Below, piece after piece: positions 21,808 to 29,426 of a stretch of 64,000 bases of DNA. The stretch comes from Streptomyces populi (GTDB lineage Bacteria > Actinomycetota > Actinomycetes > Streptomycetales > Streptomycetaceae). Numbering within the stretch: position 1 is the first letter of the stretch; each line of letters starts with the position of its first letter. The notes below the pieces were generated by a model, which searched no databases, was not told the DNA's origin, and saw only the letters and a program-made list of their open reading frames with translations. The stretch is from positions 46,017 to 110,016 of the forward strand of contig NZ_KZ626855.1 of assembly GCF_002911015.1 (NCBI RefSeq), written 5' to 3'. Both the position numbers and the translations under genes were made by a program.

Positions 21808-21853
21808 GGCAGGACCTCCTCGGGAGTTCGCGTCCCATCTCGGTGGTGCACAG

Positions 21854-21961
21854 GATGACGCCTACGGGTCTGACTCACGGGGCGCCCAGCGTGGCTGGGG
21901 CGTCTCGCTCACAGTGGCGCGACCGTGCCGGATTTCCGCCGGCTTCCGTCTTGACGTCATC
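21854..21961 (-). ncRNA. Cobalamin (B12) riboswitch controlling cbtBA
   Basis: On the minus strand: P1 arms GATGACG (21961-21955) and CGTCATC (21860-21854) close the element. Inside are GGAAGCCGGCGGAAATCCGG (P3 region), the near-invariant B12 box GCGCCACTGTGA (about 21909-21920), and the 3' signature GAGTCAGACCCG. It lies 46 nt before the cbtB ATG. Adenosylcobalamin binding is expected to switch cobalt uptake off. Confidence 0.93.
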
Positions 21962-22059
21962 GATATCGGACCGACCGTACCGCGTGCCGCGTACCTGGCC
22001 AAGACCGCGCCGACCGGGGTGATCTTCCTCTCGTCCCAGGTGGCGGGTCCTCACGGTGG

Positions 22060-23133
22060 TCACAAGGCGCCGTCGGACAGCCCGAGTTCACGCTCGCCGA
22101 GCGGGGCGAAGAAGCGTTCGACGTCGGCGTCGGTGACCTCGGCGAGCGTGGCCGGGGACCAGCGCGGCTCGCGGTCCTTGTCGATGATCTGGGCCCGGAC
22201 GCCCTCCACCAGGTCGGGGGCGGACAGGGCCGCGCAGGACACGCGGTACTCCTGGTCCAGCACCCGCTCCAGCGAGCCGAGCCGCCGGGCTCGGCGCAGG
22301 GCGGCCAGCGTGACCTTCAGGGCGGTGGGCGAGTTGCCGAGGAGGATCTCCGCCGTCTCCTTCGCGGCCGGGTCGCCGGCCGCGAGCAGCCGCTGGACGA
22401 TCTCCTCGACCGTGCCGGCGCCGTAGCAGGCGTCGATCCATTCGCGCCGCTCCGTGAGTTCCGCCGGGGGCGCGGGCCGCTCGTGCGCGGCCAGGGCCTC
22501 GGCCACGGGCCGGTCGGCGAGGTCGGACAGCAGCCGCGGGAGCGCGGCGGACGGCACGTAGTGGTCGGCGAGGCCGCACAGCAGCGCGTCCCCGGCGCCG
22601 ATCGAGGCGCCCGTCAGGGCGAGGTGGGTGCCGAGTTCGCCCGGGGCGAGGCCGAGCAGACGGGTGCCGCCGACGTCGGGGACGAAACCGATGCCGGTCT
22701 CGGGCATGGCGACACGCGAGCGTTCGGTGACGATCCGGACGCTGCCGTGCGCAGAGACACCGACGCCGCCGCCCATGACGATGCCGTCCATGACCGCCAC
22801 GTACGGCTTGGGGTAGCGGGCGATGCGGGCGTTGAGGCGGTACTCGTCCCGCCAGAACGCGGCGGACGCGGTGCCGTCCCCGTCGCGCGCGTCGTCGTGG
22901 ACGACACGGATGTCGCCGCCCGCGCACAGTCCGCGTTCCCCGGCACCGGTGACGACGACGGTCTCGACGGCCGGGTCGTGTTCCCAGGCGGTGAGCGCCT
23001 CGTCGATCCGGCGCACCATCTCGTGGTTCAGGGCGTTCAGCGCCCTGGGCCGGTTGAGGGTGAGGCGGGCGGCCCGCCCCTCGGTGTGCAGCAGGACGGG
23101 ATCCCCGGCACCGGGTGCCTCGGTGCCGTTCAT
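22060..23133 (-). CDS. 3-hydroxyisobutyryl-CoA hydrolase / enoyl-CoA hydratase family
   Basis: 357 residues, crotonase fold with the HIBCH-type layout. Oxyanion-hole and active-site stretches are GLCAGGDIRVVHDD (residues about 69-82) and MDGIVMGGGVGVSAHG, with MPETGIGFVPDVGGTRLL. Length and the C-terminal 60-residue extension with LVEGVRAQIIDKDREPRW fit 3-hydroxyisobutyryl-CoA hydrolase of valine degradation better than plain enoyl-CoA hydratase. Its ATG overlaps the stop of an acyl-CoA dehydrogenase remnant (ATGA), implying it was once translationally coupled to a full dehydrogenase gene. Confidence 0.85.
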   Translation of the reverse strand: MNGTEAPGAGDPVLLHTEGRAARLTLNRPRALNALNHEMVRRIDEALTAWEHDPAVETVVVTGAGERGLCAGGDIRVVHDDARDGDGTASAAFWRDEYRLNARIARYPKPYVAVMDGIVMGGGVGVSAHGSVRIVTERSRVAMPETGIGFVPDVGGTRLLGLAPGELGTHLALTGASIGAGDALLCGLADHYVPSAALPRLLSDLADRPVAEALAAHERPAPPAELTERREWIDACYGAGTVEEIVQRLLAAGDPAAKETAEILLGNSPTALKVTLAALRRARRLGSLERVLDQEYRVSCAALSAPDLVEGVRAQIIDKDREPRWSPATLAEVTDADVERFFAPLGERELGLSDGAL

Positions 23134-23195
23134 CCGGACACATCCGTCAGCCGACGGGCCACGACGACGCGCATGATCTCGGTGGTTCCTTCCAC
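23130..23195 (-). pseudogene. 3' remnant of an acyl-CoA dehydrogenase gene
   Basis: Minus-strand codons ending at the TGA that overlaps the hydrolase start read EGTTEIMRVVVARRLTDVSG. This is the canonical C-terminal end of acyl-CoA dehydrogenases (the EGTxEI motif contacts FAD and the active site). Upstream, the same frame becomes Arg/Asp-rich and unrelated, and a cupin gene occupies the space within 70 bp. About 95% of the gene is therefore missing. A deletion that preserved the translational coupling signal of the downstream hydrolase is the simplest reading. Confidence 0.75.
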
Positions 23196-23265
23196 GGTCC
23201 GGTCGGTTCGCCGGTCACGACGATCTCCTCGCCACCGTACCCACCGGGTGACCCGGCCCCGCGCG

Positions 23266-23775
23266 TCAGGCCTCCTTCCCCGGCCGCAGCGGGTACAGCC
23301 GCGGCAGGTTGACCACGATCGCCTCCTGGGTGCTGCGGGCGATGACGACGACGGCCTCCTCGGTGGGGTCCGGGTTCTCCTCGCGGTGCGGCACGAACGG
23401 GGGCACGAAGATGTAGTCGCCGGGTGAGGTGCGCAGACGTACCTCCTCGGGTTCGTCCCCCGAGTCGTCGACGAAGACGAACTCGGGGTGCCCGCTGACC
23501 ACGTGGATGGCGGTCTCGGACTCTCCGTGGTGGTGGTCCGAGGAGGCGGTGGCGGGGGCGACGTGGGTCTGGCCCATCCACAGCTTCTCGGAGCCGACGG
23601 TGGTGCCGCTGACCGCGGCGAATCTGCGCATGCCCCCGGTCTGCGCCGTGTCGCCGTCGAGGGCGTCGGCGCGGACGTGGTGCAGGCGAGTGCGCAGGGG
23701 GCGTCCGGACTGTGCTGCGGCGTCCGGGAGACGGGGGTGGAAACCTTCGCCGGGGGTCGTGGTCGGCTCGCTCAT
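23266..23775 (-). CDS. Cupin-fold metal-binding protein
   Basis: 169 residues, one conserved cupin barrel: motif 1 around SSDHHHGESETAIHVVSG with metal-ligand His/Glu, and motif 2 PGDYIFVPPFVPHREEN. Substrate unknown. A -35 TTGACA (23813-23808) and -10 TAGCGT (23789-23784), 18 bp apart, put the transcription start at or 1-2 nt before ATG 23775, so the mRNA is nearly leaderless. It is divergent from an Rrf2 regulator. The promoter closely resembles that of the organosulfur operon at 42.6 kb, hinting at a sulfur-related role. Confidence 0.8.
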   Translation of the reverse strand: MSEPTTTPGEGFHPRLPDAAAQSGRPLRTRLHHVRADALDGDTAQTGGMRRFAAVSGTTVGSEKLWMGQTHVAPATASSDHHHGESETAIHVVSGHPEFVFVDDSGDEPEEVRLRTSPGDYIFVPPFVPHREENPDPTEEAVVVIARSTQEAIVVNLPRLYPLRPGKEA

Positions 23776-23783
23776 GGAGGGGG

Positions 23784-23813
23784 ACGCTAGAGCGGCCCGG
23801 AAAAGGATGTCAA
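23784..23813 (-). promoter_or_regulatory. Promoter of the cupin gene
   Basis: -35 TTGACA (23813-23808), 18-bp spacer beginning TCCTTTTCCGGGC, -10 TAGCGT (23789-23784). The spacer and -10 match the leader-B promoter at 42632-42661 at most positions. Confidence 0.7.
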
Positions 23814-23821
23814 GAGGTGTC

Positions 23822-23864
23822 CATTGCCGTTCACCTGCGGCAATGTTCCCGCAATGTATGCGGG
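23822..23864. promoter_or_regulatory. Two inverted repeats in the cupin / Rrf2 divergent region
   Basis: CATTGCCG (23822-23829) and CGGCAATG (23838-23845) form a perfect 8-bp inverted repeat with an 8-bp spacer. CCCGCA (23848-23853) and TGCGGG (23859-23864) form a second one. Both lie 51-93 bp upstream of the Rrf2 start and are good candidates for autoregulatory operators. Confidence 0.5.
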
Positions 23865-23914
23865 GAAGCGAGAGAAACCCCGTCGGCGGACACCGGGTCG
23901 GGCATCATGTGCGC

Positions 23915-24349
23915 ATGCATATCTCCGCGAAGGCGGACTACGCCACGCGGGCCCTGCTGGAGCTCGCCCGCGAACCGGCCCGCCCGCTCACCTGCGAGGC
24001 CATGGCCTCCTCACAGCACGTTCCGTTCCGGTTCCTGAAGTCCGTGGTGGGCGAGTTGCGCCGGGCCGGTCTGGTGCGCAGCCAGCGCGGCTGCGAGGGC
24101 GGGTACTGGCTCGGCCGGCCCGCCGACGAGATCACCCTGCTGGACGTCGTGCGCGCCGTGGACGGTGAGCTGATCACCTTGCGCGGCGAGCCACTGGCCG
24201 GGCTCGACTACCCGGGGGCCGCCGCCGGACTTCCCGGGATCTGGCGCCGTATCGAGGCGGACGCCGCGGCACTCCTGGGCGGGACGACCCTGGCCGCGTT
24301 GCTGCCCCCGGGGACGGCCGGGCAGCCGGCCCGCAAGGGCGCCGCGTGA
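23915..24349 (+). CDS. Rrf2-family transcriptional regulator
   Basis: 144 residues. Winged-helix start MHISAKADYATRALLELA with the family recognition region SQHVPFRFLKSVVGELRRAGLV and wing RGCEGGYWLGRP. Only two cysteines are present (TCEAMA and RGCEGG), and the usual three-Cys Fe-S ligand cluster of IscR/NsrR around residues 90-105 is absent, so a cluster-free mode like CymR is more likely. Start ATG 23915 was chosen; GTG 23909 is in frame. It is divergent from the cupin and translationally close to the DsbA-like gene. Confidence 0.88.
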   Translation: MHISAKADYATRALLELAREPARPLTCEAMASSQHVPFRFLKSVVGELRRAGLVRSQRGCEGGYWLGRPADEITLLDVVRAVDGELITLRGEPLAGLDYPGAAAGLPGIWRRIEADAAALLGGTTLAALLPPGTAGQPARKGAA

Positions 24350-24393
24350 CCGCGTCCGGCCGGCCGGCGGGGCGAGCCGTGGAGGCAGAAACG

Positions 24394-25305
24394 ATGGCAG
24401 TGGTGGAGGTGGTGGAGTACACCGACCCGCTGTGCCCCTGGGCCTGGGGGTCGGAGCCGGTGTTCCGCAGGCTCCGCGCCGCGCTGGCGGGCCGGGTCCG
24501 CTGGCGACGCGCGTACTGCGTCCTGTTCGACCACGACGACGACCCGGCACCCGACCCGGAGGCCGAGACCGCCTGGTACGCGCGCTACGTCGAGGGCATC
24601 AGCGCTCACACGGGGGCCCCGCGGGCGCGGCGGCTGAGCCGCGTCGCGGCGAGTTCATGGCCGTCCTCCCTGGTCGCCAAGGCGGCGGAGGGGCAGGGCG
24701 AGGAGGTGTCCGAGCGGGTTCTGCGGCGGCTGCGGGAGAGCGTGTTCGTGCTCGGCGAACCGGCGGACACCCCCGCGCTGGCGCTTTCCGCGGTCCGGGG
24801 TGTGCCCGGCCTCGATCTCGCGCGGCTGGCCGCCGACGCGGCGTCGGCGGCGCTGTCGGAGGCGGTGCGCGCCGACCGCGCGGAGGCGCGCCGACCGGTC
24901 CGCGAGGTGCTGTCCGCGCGCGGTGACTCACCCCATCCCGGCGCCGCCAAGGAGACCGCGGACGGCGGACACCGCTACGCGCTGCCGACCCTGCTGGTCC
25001 GCGCTCCCGCGGGGTGTCGCGCCGTACCGGGCTGGCGGCCGTACGAGGAGTACGCGGCGGCCTTCGACGAACTGAGCCCCGGGCTGCTGACGGAGCCCGT
25101 GCGGCCGGCTCCCCCTCGGGCGCTCGCGCGGTACCGGAGCCTGACCGGCCCGGAACGCGCGGCGCTGACCGCCGGTCTCTGGCCTCCGGCCGACGCCGTC
25201 CGCGTCGAGACCGGCAACGGCCCCCTGTGGCTGCACCCCGAGGAGGCCGCCGTGCATCCGGCCGTCCATGGCGCTCCCACCGTGCCACGCCACATTCCTG
25301 AGTGA
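24394..25305 (+). CDS. DsbA-fold thioredoxin-like protein (CPWAW active site)
   Basis: 303 residues. The thioredoxin fold begins VVEVVEYTDPLCPWAWGSEP: a single redox Cys followed by PWAW rather than CxxC, as in the DsbA/FrnE-like predicted dithiol isomerase group. A mostly helical insertion follows, with a cis-Pro-like RYALPTLLVRAP (about 191-202). Start ATG 24394 is preferred because GGAGG lies 8 nt upstream; a GTG at 24346 overlapping the Rrf2 stop is the alternative. Same strand as Rrf2, so probably co-transcribed; it may act in thiol chemistry, which is inference. Confidence 0.8.
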   Translation: MAVVEVVEYTDPLCPWAWGSEPVFRRLRAALAGRVRWRRAYCVLFDHDDDPAPDPEAETAWYARYVEGISAHTGAPRARRLSRVAASSWPSSLVAKAAEGQGEEVSERVLRRLRESVFVLGEPADTPALALSAVRGVPGLDLARLAADAASAALSEAVRADRAEARRPVREVLSARGDSPHPGAAKETADGGHRYALPTLLVRAPAGCRAVPGWRPYEEYAAAFDELSPGLLTEPVRPAPPRALARYRSLTGPERAALTAGLWPPADAVRVETGNGPLWLHPEEAAVHPAVHGAPTVPRHIPE

Positions 25306-25452
25306 CCGTCAGGACGGCGGGGCGAGCCCCGGGCACGCTTCCCGCCCGCCCCGACCGGCCCTGACCGGCCGTCACTCAGGCACGACGGCCGCCGTGCCAC
25401 CACTCCCCGCGGCCGTTCCTGATCGGAGGTCAGGGCTCGTCCCGCCCAATGA
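25306..25452. other. Spacer with long-range inverted repeat
   Basis: No gene. CCTGAGTGAC (25297-25306, overlapping the DsbA-like stop) is repeated inverted as GTCACTCAGG at 25371-25380; the 64-nt loop makes a simple terminator uncertain. Confidence 0.4.
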
Positions 25453-25468
25453 GACACCAATTGGTGTC
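25453..25468. promoter_or_regulatory. Perfect 16-bp palindrome upstream of leader A (probable operator)
   Basis: GACACCAATTGGTGTC is a perfect palindrome ending 2 bp before the -35 hexamer of the leader A promoter. Its right half extends to GGTGTCCATTG, an 11-mer also found at 23816-23826 beside the Rrf2/cupin promoters. Confidence 0.7.
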
Positions 25469-25470
25469 CA

Positions 25471-25500
25471 TTGACAGCCGCCGAGAACCGGCCCCAGGAT
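25471..25500 (+). promoter_or_regulatory. Promoter of operon A / leader peptide A
   Basis: -35 TTGACA (25471-25476), 18-bp spacer, -10 CAGGAT (25495-25500). The predicted start at about 25507-25508 coincides with the ATG of the leader peptide, so the leader ORF would be on a leaderless transcript. Confidence 0.6.
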
Positions 25501-25507
25501 GTGCACC

Positions 25508-25582
25508 ATGCTCACGACGCACCCCGGCGTGGTGTGCCGCTACGTGGACCTGCGGCGCACCTGTAGCGCTCTCTGTCGCTGA
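25508..25582 (+). CDS. Leader peptide A (cysteine-containing, operon A)
   Basis: 24-codon ORF beginning MLTTHPGVV and ending YVDLRRTCSALCR, with three cysteines, two of them in the last six residues. The core R[YH][VI]DLxRxxSALC is the pattern of the small 'putative leader peptide' family found before sulfur-assimilation operons in Streptomyces. It starts at the predicted transcription start, about 317 nt before the transporter lipoprotein gene. Likely role: ribosome progress through the Cys codons reports cysteinyl-tRNA supply and controls read-through into operon A. The mechanism is inferred. Confidence 0.75.
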   Translation: MLTTHPGVVCRYVDLRRTCSALCR

Positions 25583-25898
25583 CCGCCCGCCGCCCACGGC
25601 TCCCAGGCGCCTGACTCCACTTCCGCCGGCACCGGCCACGCGCCGCACCACCGCCCGGCCCCCGTCGTCGCGCGCCGCCCTCCTCGTGCCCCGTCGCCTC
25701 CGCTCGCCCGGCCTCCCGGCCCTCCCCGCGGTCCGCCGACGCCTCCTGCCCTGAACCCGGCCTGCCCCCGTGCGCACCGAAGCCCACGCCGGCATGTCCG
25801 TTTTCGGGCTGCGCGTCACCGGCCGCGAGGACGTGCCGTCCTCCGCTCCCCCGCCCGCCGCCCCGACGCGGGCCGGAGCCCTCGCAGAAAGCAATCCG
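25583..25898 (+). promoter_or_regulatory. C-rich untranslated leader between leader peptide A and operon A
   Basis: About 316 nt with no convincing gene; notably C-rich and G-poor for this genome, with a polypyrimidine tract at about 25675-25750. Such RNA suits Rho loading or sequestration of the weak downstream RBS. No strong intrinsic terminator hairpin is visible. Confidence 0.5.
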
Positions 25899-27476
25899 AT
25901 GCCCGGACGCCTCACGCCCCGCACCCCCGCAGACACCTTCCGCCCCGCCCGGCGGCCCGGCCGGCTGCGCGCCGCCGCCCTGGGAACCGCCCTCGCCTCG
26001 GTGCTCGTCCCCGCGCTCAGCGCCTGCGGCGGCGAGGCAGGTTCGGCCGGCGGTTCCTCCGCCGCCCTGAAATGGACCTCCTCCTACTTTCCCGCCCACT
26101 GGGATCCGGTCGTCAGCGGCAGCGGCGCCCAGTTCCGTGAACTGGCCCTGGTCTACGCCTCGTTGACGCGGACGGACGAGGACGGAAAGGCCGTGCCGGA
26201 CCTGGCCGAGAGCTGGGACTACAACGCCCGGGGCGATGTGATCACCTTCCATCTGCGCCCCCACCTGAAGTTCAGCGACGGCACACCGGTCGACGCCGAC
26301 GCGGTCAAGGCCGCCATCGAGCGGGCCAAGAAGCAGAAGAACTCCGCCCTGTTCGGGGACCTGACGTCCATAAAGACGGTGGACGCCAAGGGGCTCGACA
26401 CGGTGATCCACCTGAGCCAGGTCGACTACCAGATCCCCCAGCTGCTGGGCGAGCGCGTCCTCCAGATCGCCAGTCCCAAGGCGGCGGCGTCCCCCGGAAA
26501 GCTGGACCAGAACCCGGTCGGCGCCGGACCGTTCATCGTCACCCAGCTCGTCCCGGGCACCAAGGCGGTCCTGGAGAAGAACCCGGACTACTGGGACGCG
26601 AAGAACATCCACATCGACCACGTCGAACTGAGCTCCGCCCCCGACGCCTCCACCGTCGTCTCCGGACTCCAGACCGGCGTCTACAACTTCGCCGACATAG
26701 CCCCGAGTCAGGCCGAGGCGGCCAAGAAGGCCGGGCTCGACGTCTTCGTGCAGCCCGGCTTCAACGCCTCCAACCTCAGCCTCAACACCAACAAGGCGCC
26801 GTTCGACGACGACAAGGTCGTCGACGCGGTCCGTTACGCGATCGACCGTCAGGAGTTCGTCGACAAGCTGACGTTCGGCTACGGCTCGGTGACCGACCAG
26901 CCCTTCCCGAAGGGGTACGTCGCCTACGACCCGCGGTCCGAGGACGCGTACGCCCACGATCCCGCGAAGGCGAAGAAGCTGCTGAGCGAGGCCGGTCACA
27001 AGCCGGGCTCCCTGAAGCTGGACCTGGTCGTCCCGGCCGAGGACCCCCAGGCCGAGATCGTCCAGGCGCAGCTGGCGAAGGTCGGCATCAAGGTCACCAT
27101 CAAGATCGACAAGAACTGGGCCACACCGTTCTTCGCCAAGGACCTGACGTTCTCCCTGTACGGCACCACGGGCCGTGACTCCGCGGCGCAGACCCTCACC
27201 GCGCACTTCGGCCCGGACGGTCCGCTCAACCTCAGCTCGCCCTACGAGCCGGCCGGCTTCGAGGCGGCCATCGCCAAGGTCCGCCGCACCCCGCTGGACT
27301 CGCCGGACTACGCGGAGGTCCTCCAGGCGGCGACCCGGGCCGGTCTCAAGAGCAAGGCGCTGGTGTTCACGTACTCCTCGCCCAACCTCATCGCCAAGAG
27401 CAAGTCCGTCTCCGCCCTGCCGAAGAACCCCGCCCACATCGACTGGACCGGCGTGACCATCGCCGGCGGCAGCTGA
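25899..27476 (+). CDS. ABC transporter substrate-binding lipoprotein (peptide/SBP_bac_5 family)
   Basis: 525 residues. Start ATG 25899 gives an Arg-rich n-region and lipoprotein signal ending LVPALSAC (lipobox LSAC, Cys about residue 44). The mature part is the family-5 solute-binding fold: YASLTRTDEDGKAVPDLAES, ITFHLRPHLKFSDGTPVDA, QNPVGAGPFIVTQLVPG. It captures the substrate outside the membrane for the permeases encoded next. Family 5 usually binds peptides or nickel, but similar systems in sulfur clusters carry sulfur-containing organics; the neighbouring monooxygenase and FMN reductase favour that. The RBS is weak, consistent with control through the leader. Confidence 0.9.
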   Translation: MPGRLTPRTPADTFRPARRPGRLRAAALGTALASVLVPALSACGGEAGSAGGSSAALKWTSSYFPAHWDPVVSGSGAQFRELALVYASLTRTDEDGKAVPDLAESWDYNARGDVITFHLRPHLKFSDGTPVDADAVKAAIERAKKQKNSALFGDLTSIKTVDAKGLDTVIHLSQVDYQIPQLLGERVLQIASPKAAASPGKLDQNPVGAGPFIVTQLVPGTKAVLEKNPDYWDAKNIHIDHVELSSAPDASTVVSGLQTGVYNFADIAPSQAEAAKKAGLDVFVQPGFNASNLSLNTNKAPFDDDKVVDAVRYAIDRQEFVDKLTFGYGSVTDQPFPKGYVAYDPRSEDAYAHDPAKAKKLLSEAGHKPGSLKLDLVVPAEDPQAEIVQAQLAKVGIKVTIKIDKNWATPFFAKDLTFSLYGTTGRDSAAQTLTAHFGPDGPLNLSSPYEPAGFEAAIAKVRRTPLDSPDYAEVLQAATRAGLKSKALVFTYSSPNLIAKSKSVSALPKNPAHIDWTGVTIAGGS

Positions 27477-27507
27477 CACCCCGCCCACGACAGAGAGGGG
27501 GCAACCC

Positions 27508-28536
27508 ATGACGACGACGGAGGCACCGGCCCCGTACGGCGTCCCACTCCCGGCCGTCGCGGCCCGGACCCGGCACACCCTGGGCCGCGTCCTGGCCGCC
27601 CTCGCCCGGTCGGCCGCGATCTTCGTGCCCGTCTTCCTGGTCGCGACGTTCGTGACCTTCGCCCTGCGGTCGCTGAGCGGGCTGAGCCCGGCCCGCATCC
27701 AGCTGGGCGAGGAGGCGACGCCCGAGGCGGTCGCCCGCGTCGAGGCGCAGTGGGGTCTCGACCGGCCCTTCCTCGTCCAGTACGGGGACTGGTTCGGCGA
27801 CGTCCTGCACGGGCGGCTCGGCACGAGCTGGACCAACGGCGCCGACATCTCCACCCTCATCGGCCTGGGCCTCGCCGTGAGCCTGTCGGTGGCGGCCTTC
27901 GCGCTGCTCATCGGCGTCGTCGCGGGTTTCGCCCTCGGCACGGTCGCGGCACTGCGCCGCACCACCTGGGTCGACCGCGCGATCACCGGTTTCGTCACGG
28001 TGATCTCGGTGATGCCGGCCTTCGTCGTCGGCATCGTGCTCGTCACCGTCTTCTCGGTGGGACTGCACCTGTTCCCCTCCGCCGGGTACGTCCCGGCGGA
28101 GCAGGGACTGGGGCCCTGGCTCGCCCACATCACCCTCCCCGCCGTGGCGCTCAGCTTCGACGTCGTCGCCGACGTCGCCCGCCAGCTGCGCGGCAGCCTC
28201 GTCGGGGCCTACCGCGAGAACTACGTGACGGGCGCGGTGGTCCGCGGGCTGAGCCCGCGCCGGATCTTCTTCGGCCATGTGCTGCGCAACGGCCTAGGGC
28301 CCGCGCTCGCCACCCTCGGACTGAAGTTCCCCGCCCTGGTCGGCGCCTCCGTCGTCACGGAGTGGATCTTCGGGCTCCAGGGATTCGGACGGTTCGCCAA
28401 CGACTCCGCGCAGGCCGGTGACGTACCGGCAGTGCAGGGCGTCCTCGTGGTGTCGATCGTCCTGGTCGTCGCCTTCAACCTGCTCGTCGACCTGGTGCTG
28501 GCGCGCGTCACGCCGGCCTCGCGGCGGGGGGTGTGA
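27508..28536 (+). CDS. ABC transporter permease (DppB/OppB type)
   Basis: 342 residues, six membrane helices, BPD_transp_1 fold. DppB-type features include LGLDRPFLVQYGDW-like (WGLDRPFLVQYGDWFG, about 84-99), and the EAA cytoplasmic loop YVTGAVVRGLSPRRIFFGHVL (residues about 233-252) contacts the ATPases. [13 protein letters not shown] precedes ATG 27508. It is followed by the DppC-type permease, whose GTG/ATG start overlaps or abuts this stop. Confidence 0.92.
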   Translation: MTTTEAPAPYGVPLPAVAARTRHTLGRVLAALARSAAIFVPVFLVATFVTFALRSLSGLSPARIQLGEEATPEAVARVEAQWGLDRPFLVQYGDWFGDVLHGRLGTSWTNGADISTLIGLGLAVSLSVAAFALLIGVVAGFALGTVAALRRTTWVDRAITGFVTVISVMPAFVVGIVLVTVFSVGLHLFPSAGYVPAEQGLGPWLAHITLPAVALSFDVVADVARQLRGSLVGAYRENYVTGAVVRGLSPRRIFFGHVLRNGLGPALATLGLKFPALVGASVVTEWIFGLQGFGRFANDSAQAGDVPAVQGVLVVSIVLVVAFNLLVDLVLARVTPASRRGV

Positions 28537-28538
28537 GC

Positions 28539-29426
28539 ATGACGCGCCGTGTTCTCGCCCTCGCCTCCGGCCGGATCGCCGCAGCCGTGCTCGCCGCGAT
28601 CGCCGTGCTCGCCCTGTTCGGGCCCCTGCTCGCCCCGCACGACCCCCTGGCCACCGGCGACCACCCGCTGGCCGGCGCCTCCGGCGCCCACTGGCTGGGC
28701 ACGGACTACCTCGGCCGTGACGTGCTGAGCCGGCTCCTGGACGGTTCGCGCGTCAGCGTCCTCGGCTCGCTCGAGGTCGCGTTCACGGCCCTGGCCGTCG
28801 GCGCGGTCCCCGGCATCCTGTCGGTCCACCTCGGCCGGGTCTTCGAATGGGTCACCCTCCGGCTCGCCGACACCCTCGTCGCCCTGCCGTTCCTGCTGTT
28901 CGCCGTCGCCGTGGTGGCGCTGCTCGGCAACGGGCTCACCCAGGCGATGCTGGTCACGGGCGCCCTGGTGTCGCCCCTGTTCTACCGCGTGGCCCGCGCC
29001 GCCACCCTGGCCGTCGCCCGTTCGCCGTACGTGGAGGCCGCGATCGTCTCGGGCGCCTCGACCGGCTGGATCGTACGCCGTCACGTGTGGGCCAAGGTGC
29101 TCCCGCCGATCGCGGTCGCGCTCGCCCAGACCGTCGGCGTCGGCTTCGTCATCGTGTCGAGCCTGACCTTCCTCGGCATCGGGGTGCAGCCTCCCGCACC
29201 CACCTGGGGCGGTCTGCTCGCCTCGGATCTGGGCTACCTCGGCCACCAGCCGTGGGCGCCGCTCGCCCCCGCCCTGCTGATCATGGTCACCGTCTGGGCC
29301 TGCAACCTCCTCGCCGACGCCGTCCGTGACGTCTCCGGCGAGGCGGGCCGCGCACTGACCGGCCGCCCCGGGGCACGCCCCGACCAGCGTTCCGAGACCG
29401 CCCCCGCTCCCTCCGGAGGTGTGTGA
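28539..29426 (+). CDS. ABC transporter permease (DppC/OppC type)
   Basis: 295 residues from ATG 28539; a GTG at 28533 overlapping the previous stop is an alternative. Typical DppC features: GAHWLGTDYLGRDVLSRLLDG near residues 46-66 and the EAA loop YVEAAIVSGASTGWIVRRH. Six helices. It pairs with the DppB-type permease to form the channel. Its stop overlaps the next gene by 1 nt. Confidence 0.92.
   Translation: MTRRVLALASGRIAAAVLAAIAVLALFGPLLAPHDPLATGDHPLAGASGAHWLGTDYLGRDVLSRLLDGSRVSVLGSLEVAFTALAVGAVPGILSVHLGRVFEWVTLRLADTLVALPFLLFAVAVVALLGNGLTQAMLVTGALVSPLFYRVARAATLAVARSPYVEAAIVSGASTGWIVRRHVWAKVLPPIAVALAQTVGVGFVIVSSLTFLGIGVQPPAPTWGGLLASDLGYLGHQPWAPLAPALLIMVTVWACNLLADAVRDVSGEAGRALTGRPGARPDQRSETAPAPSGGV

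Noticed and set aside
25449..25754. Longer plus-strand frames over the leader A region
   Set aside because: They lack conserved residues; the short 25508-25582 ORF fits a known leader-peptide pattern and the promoter position.
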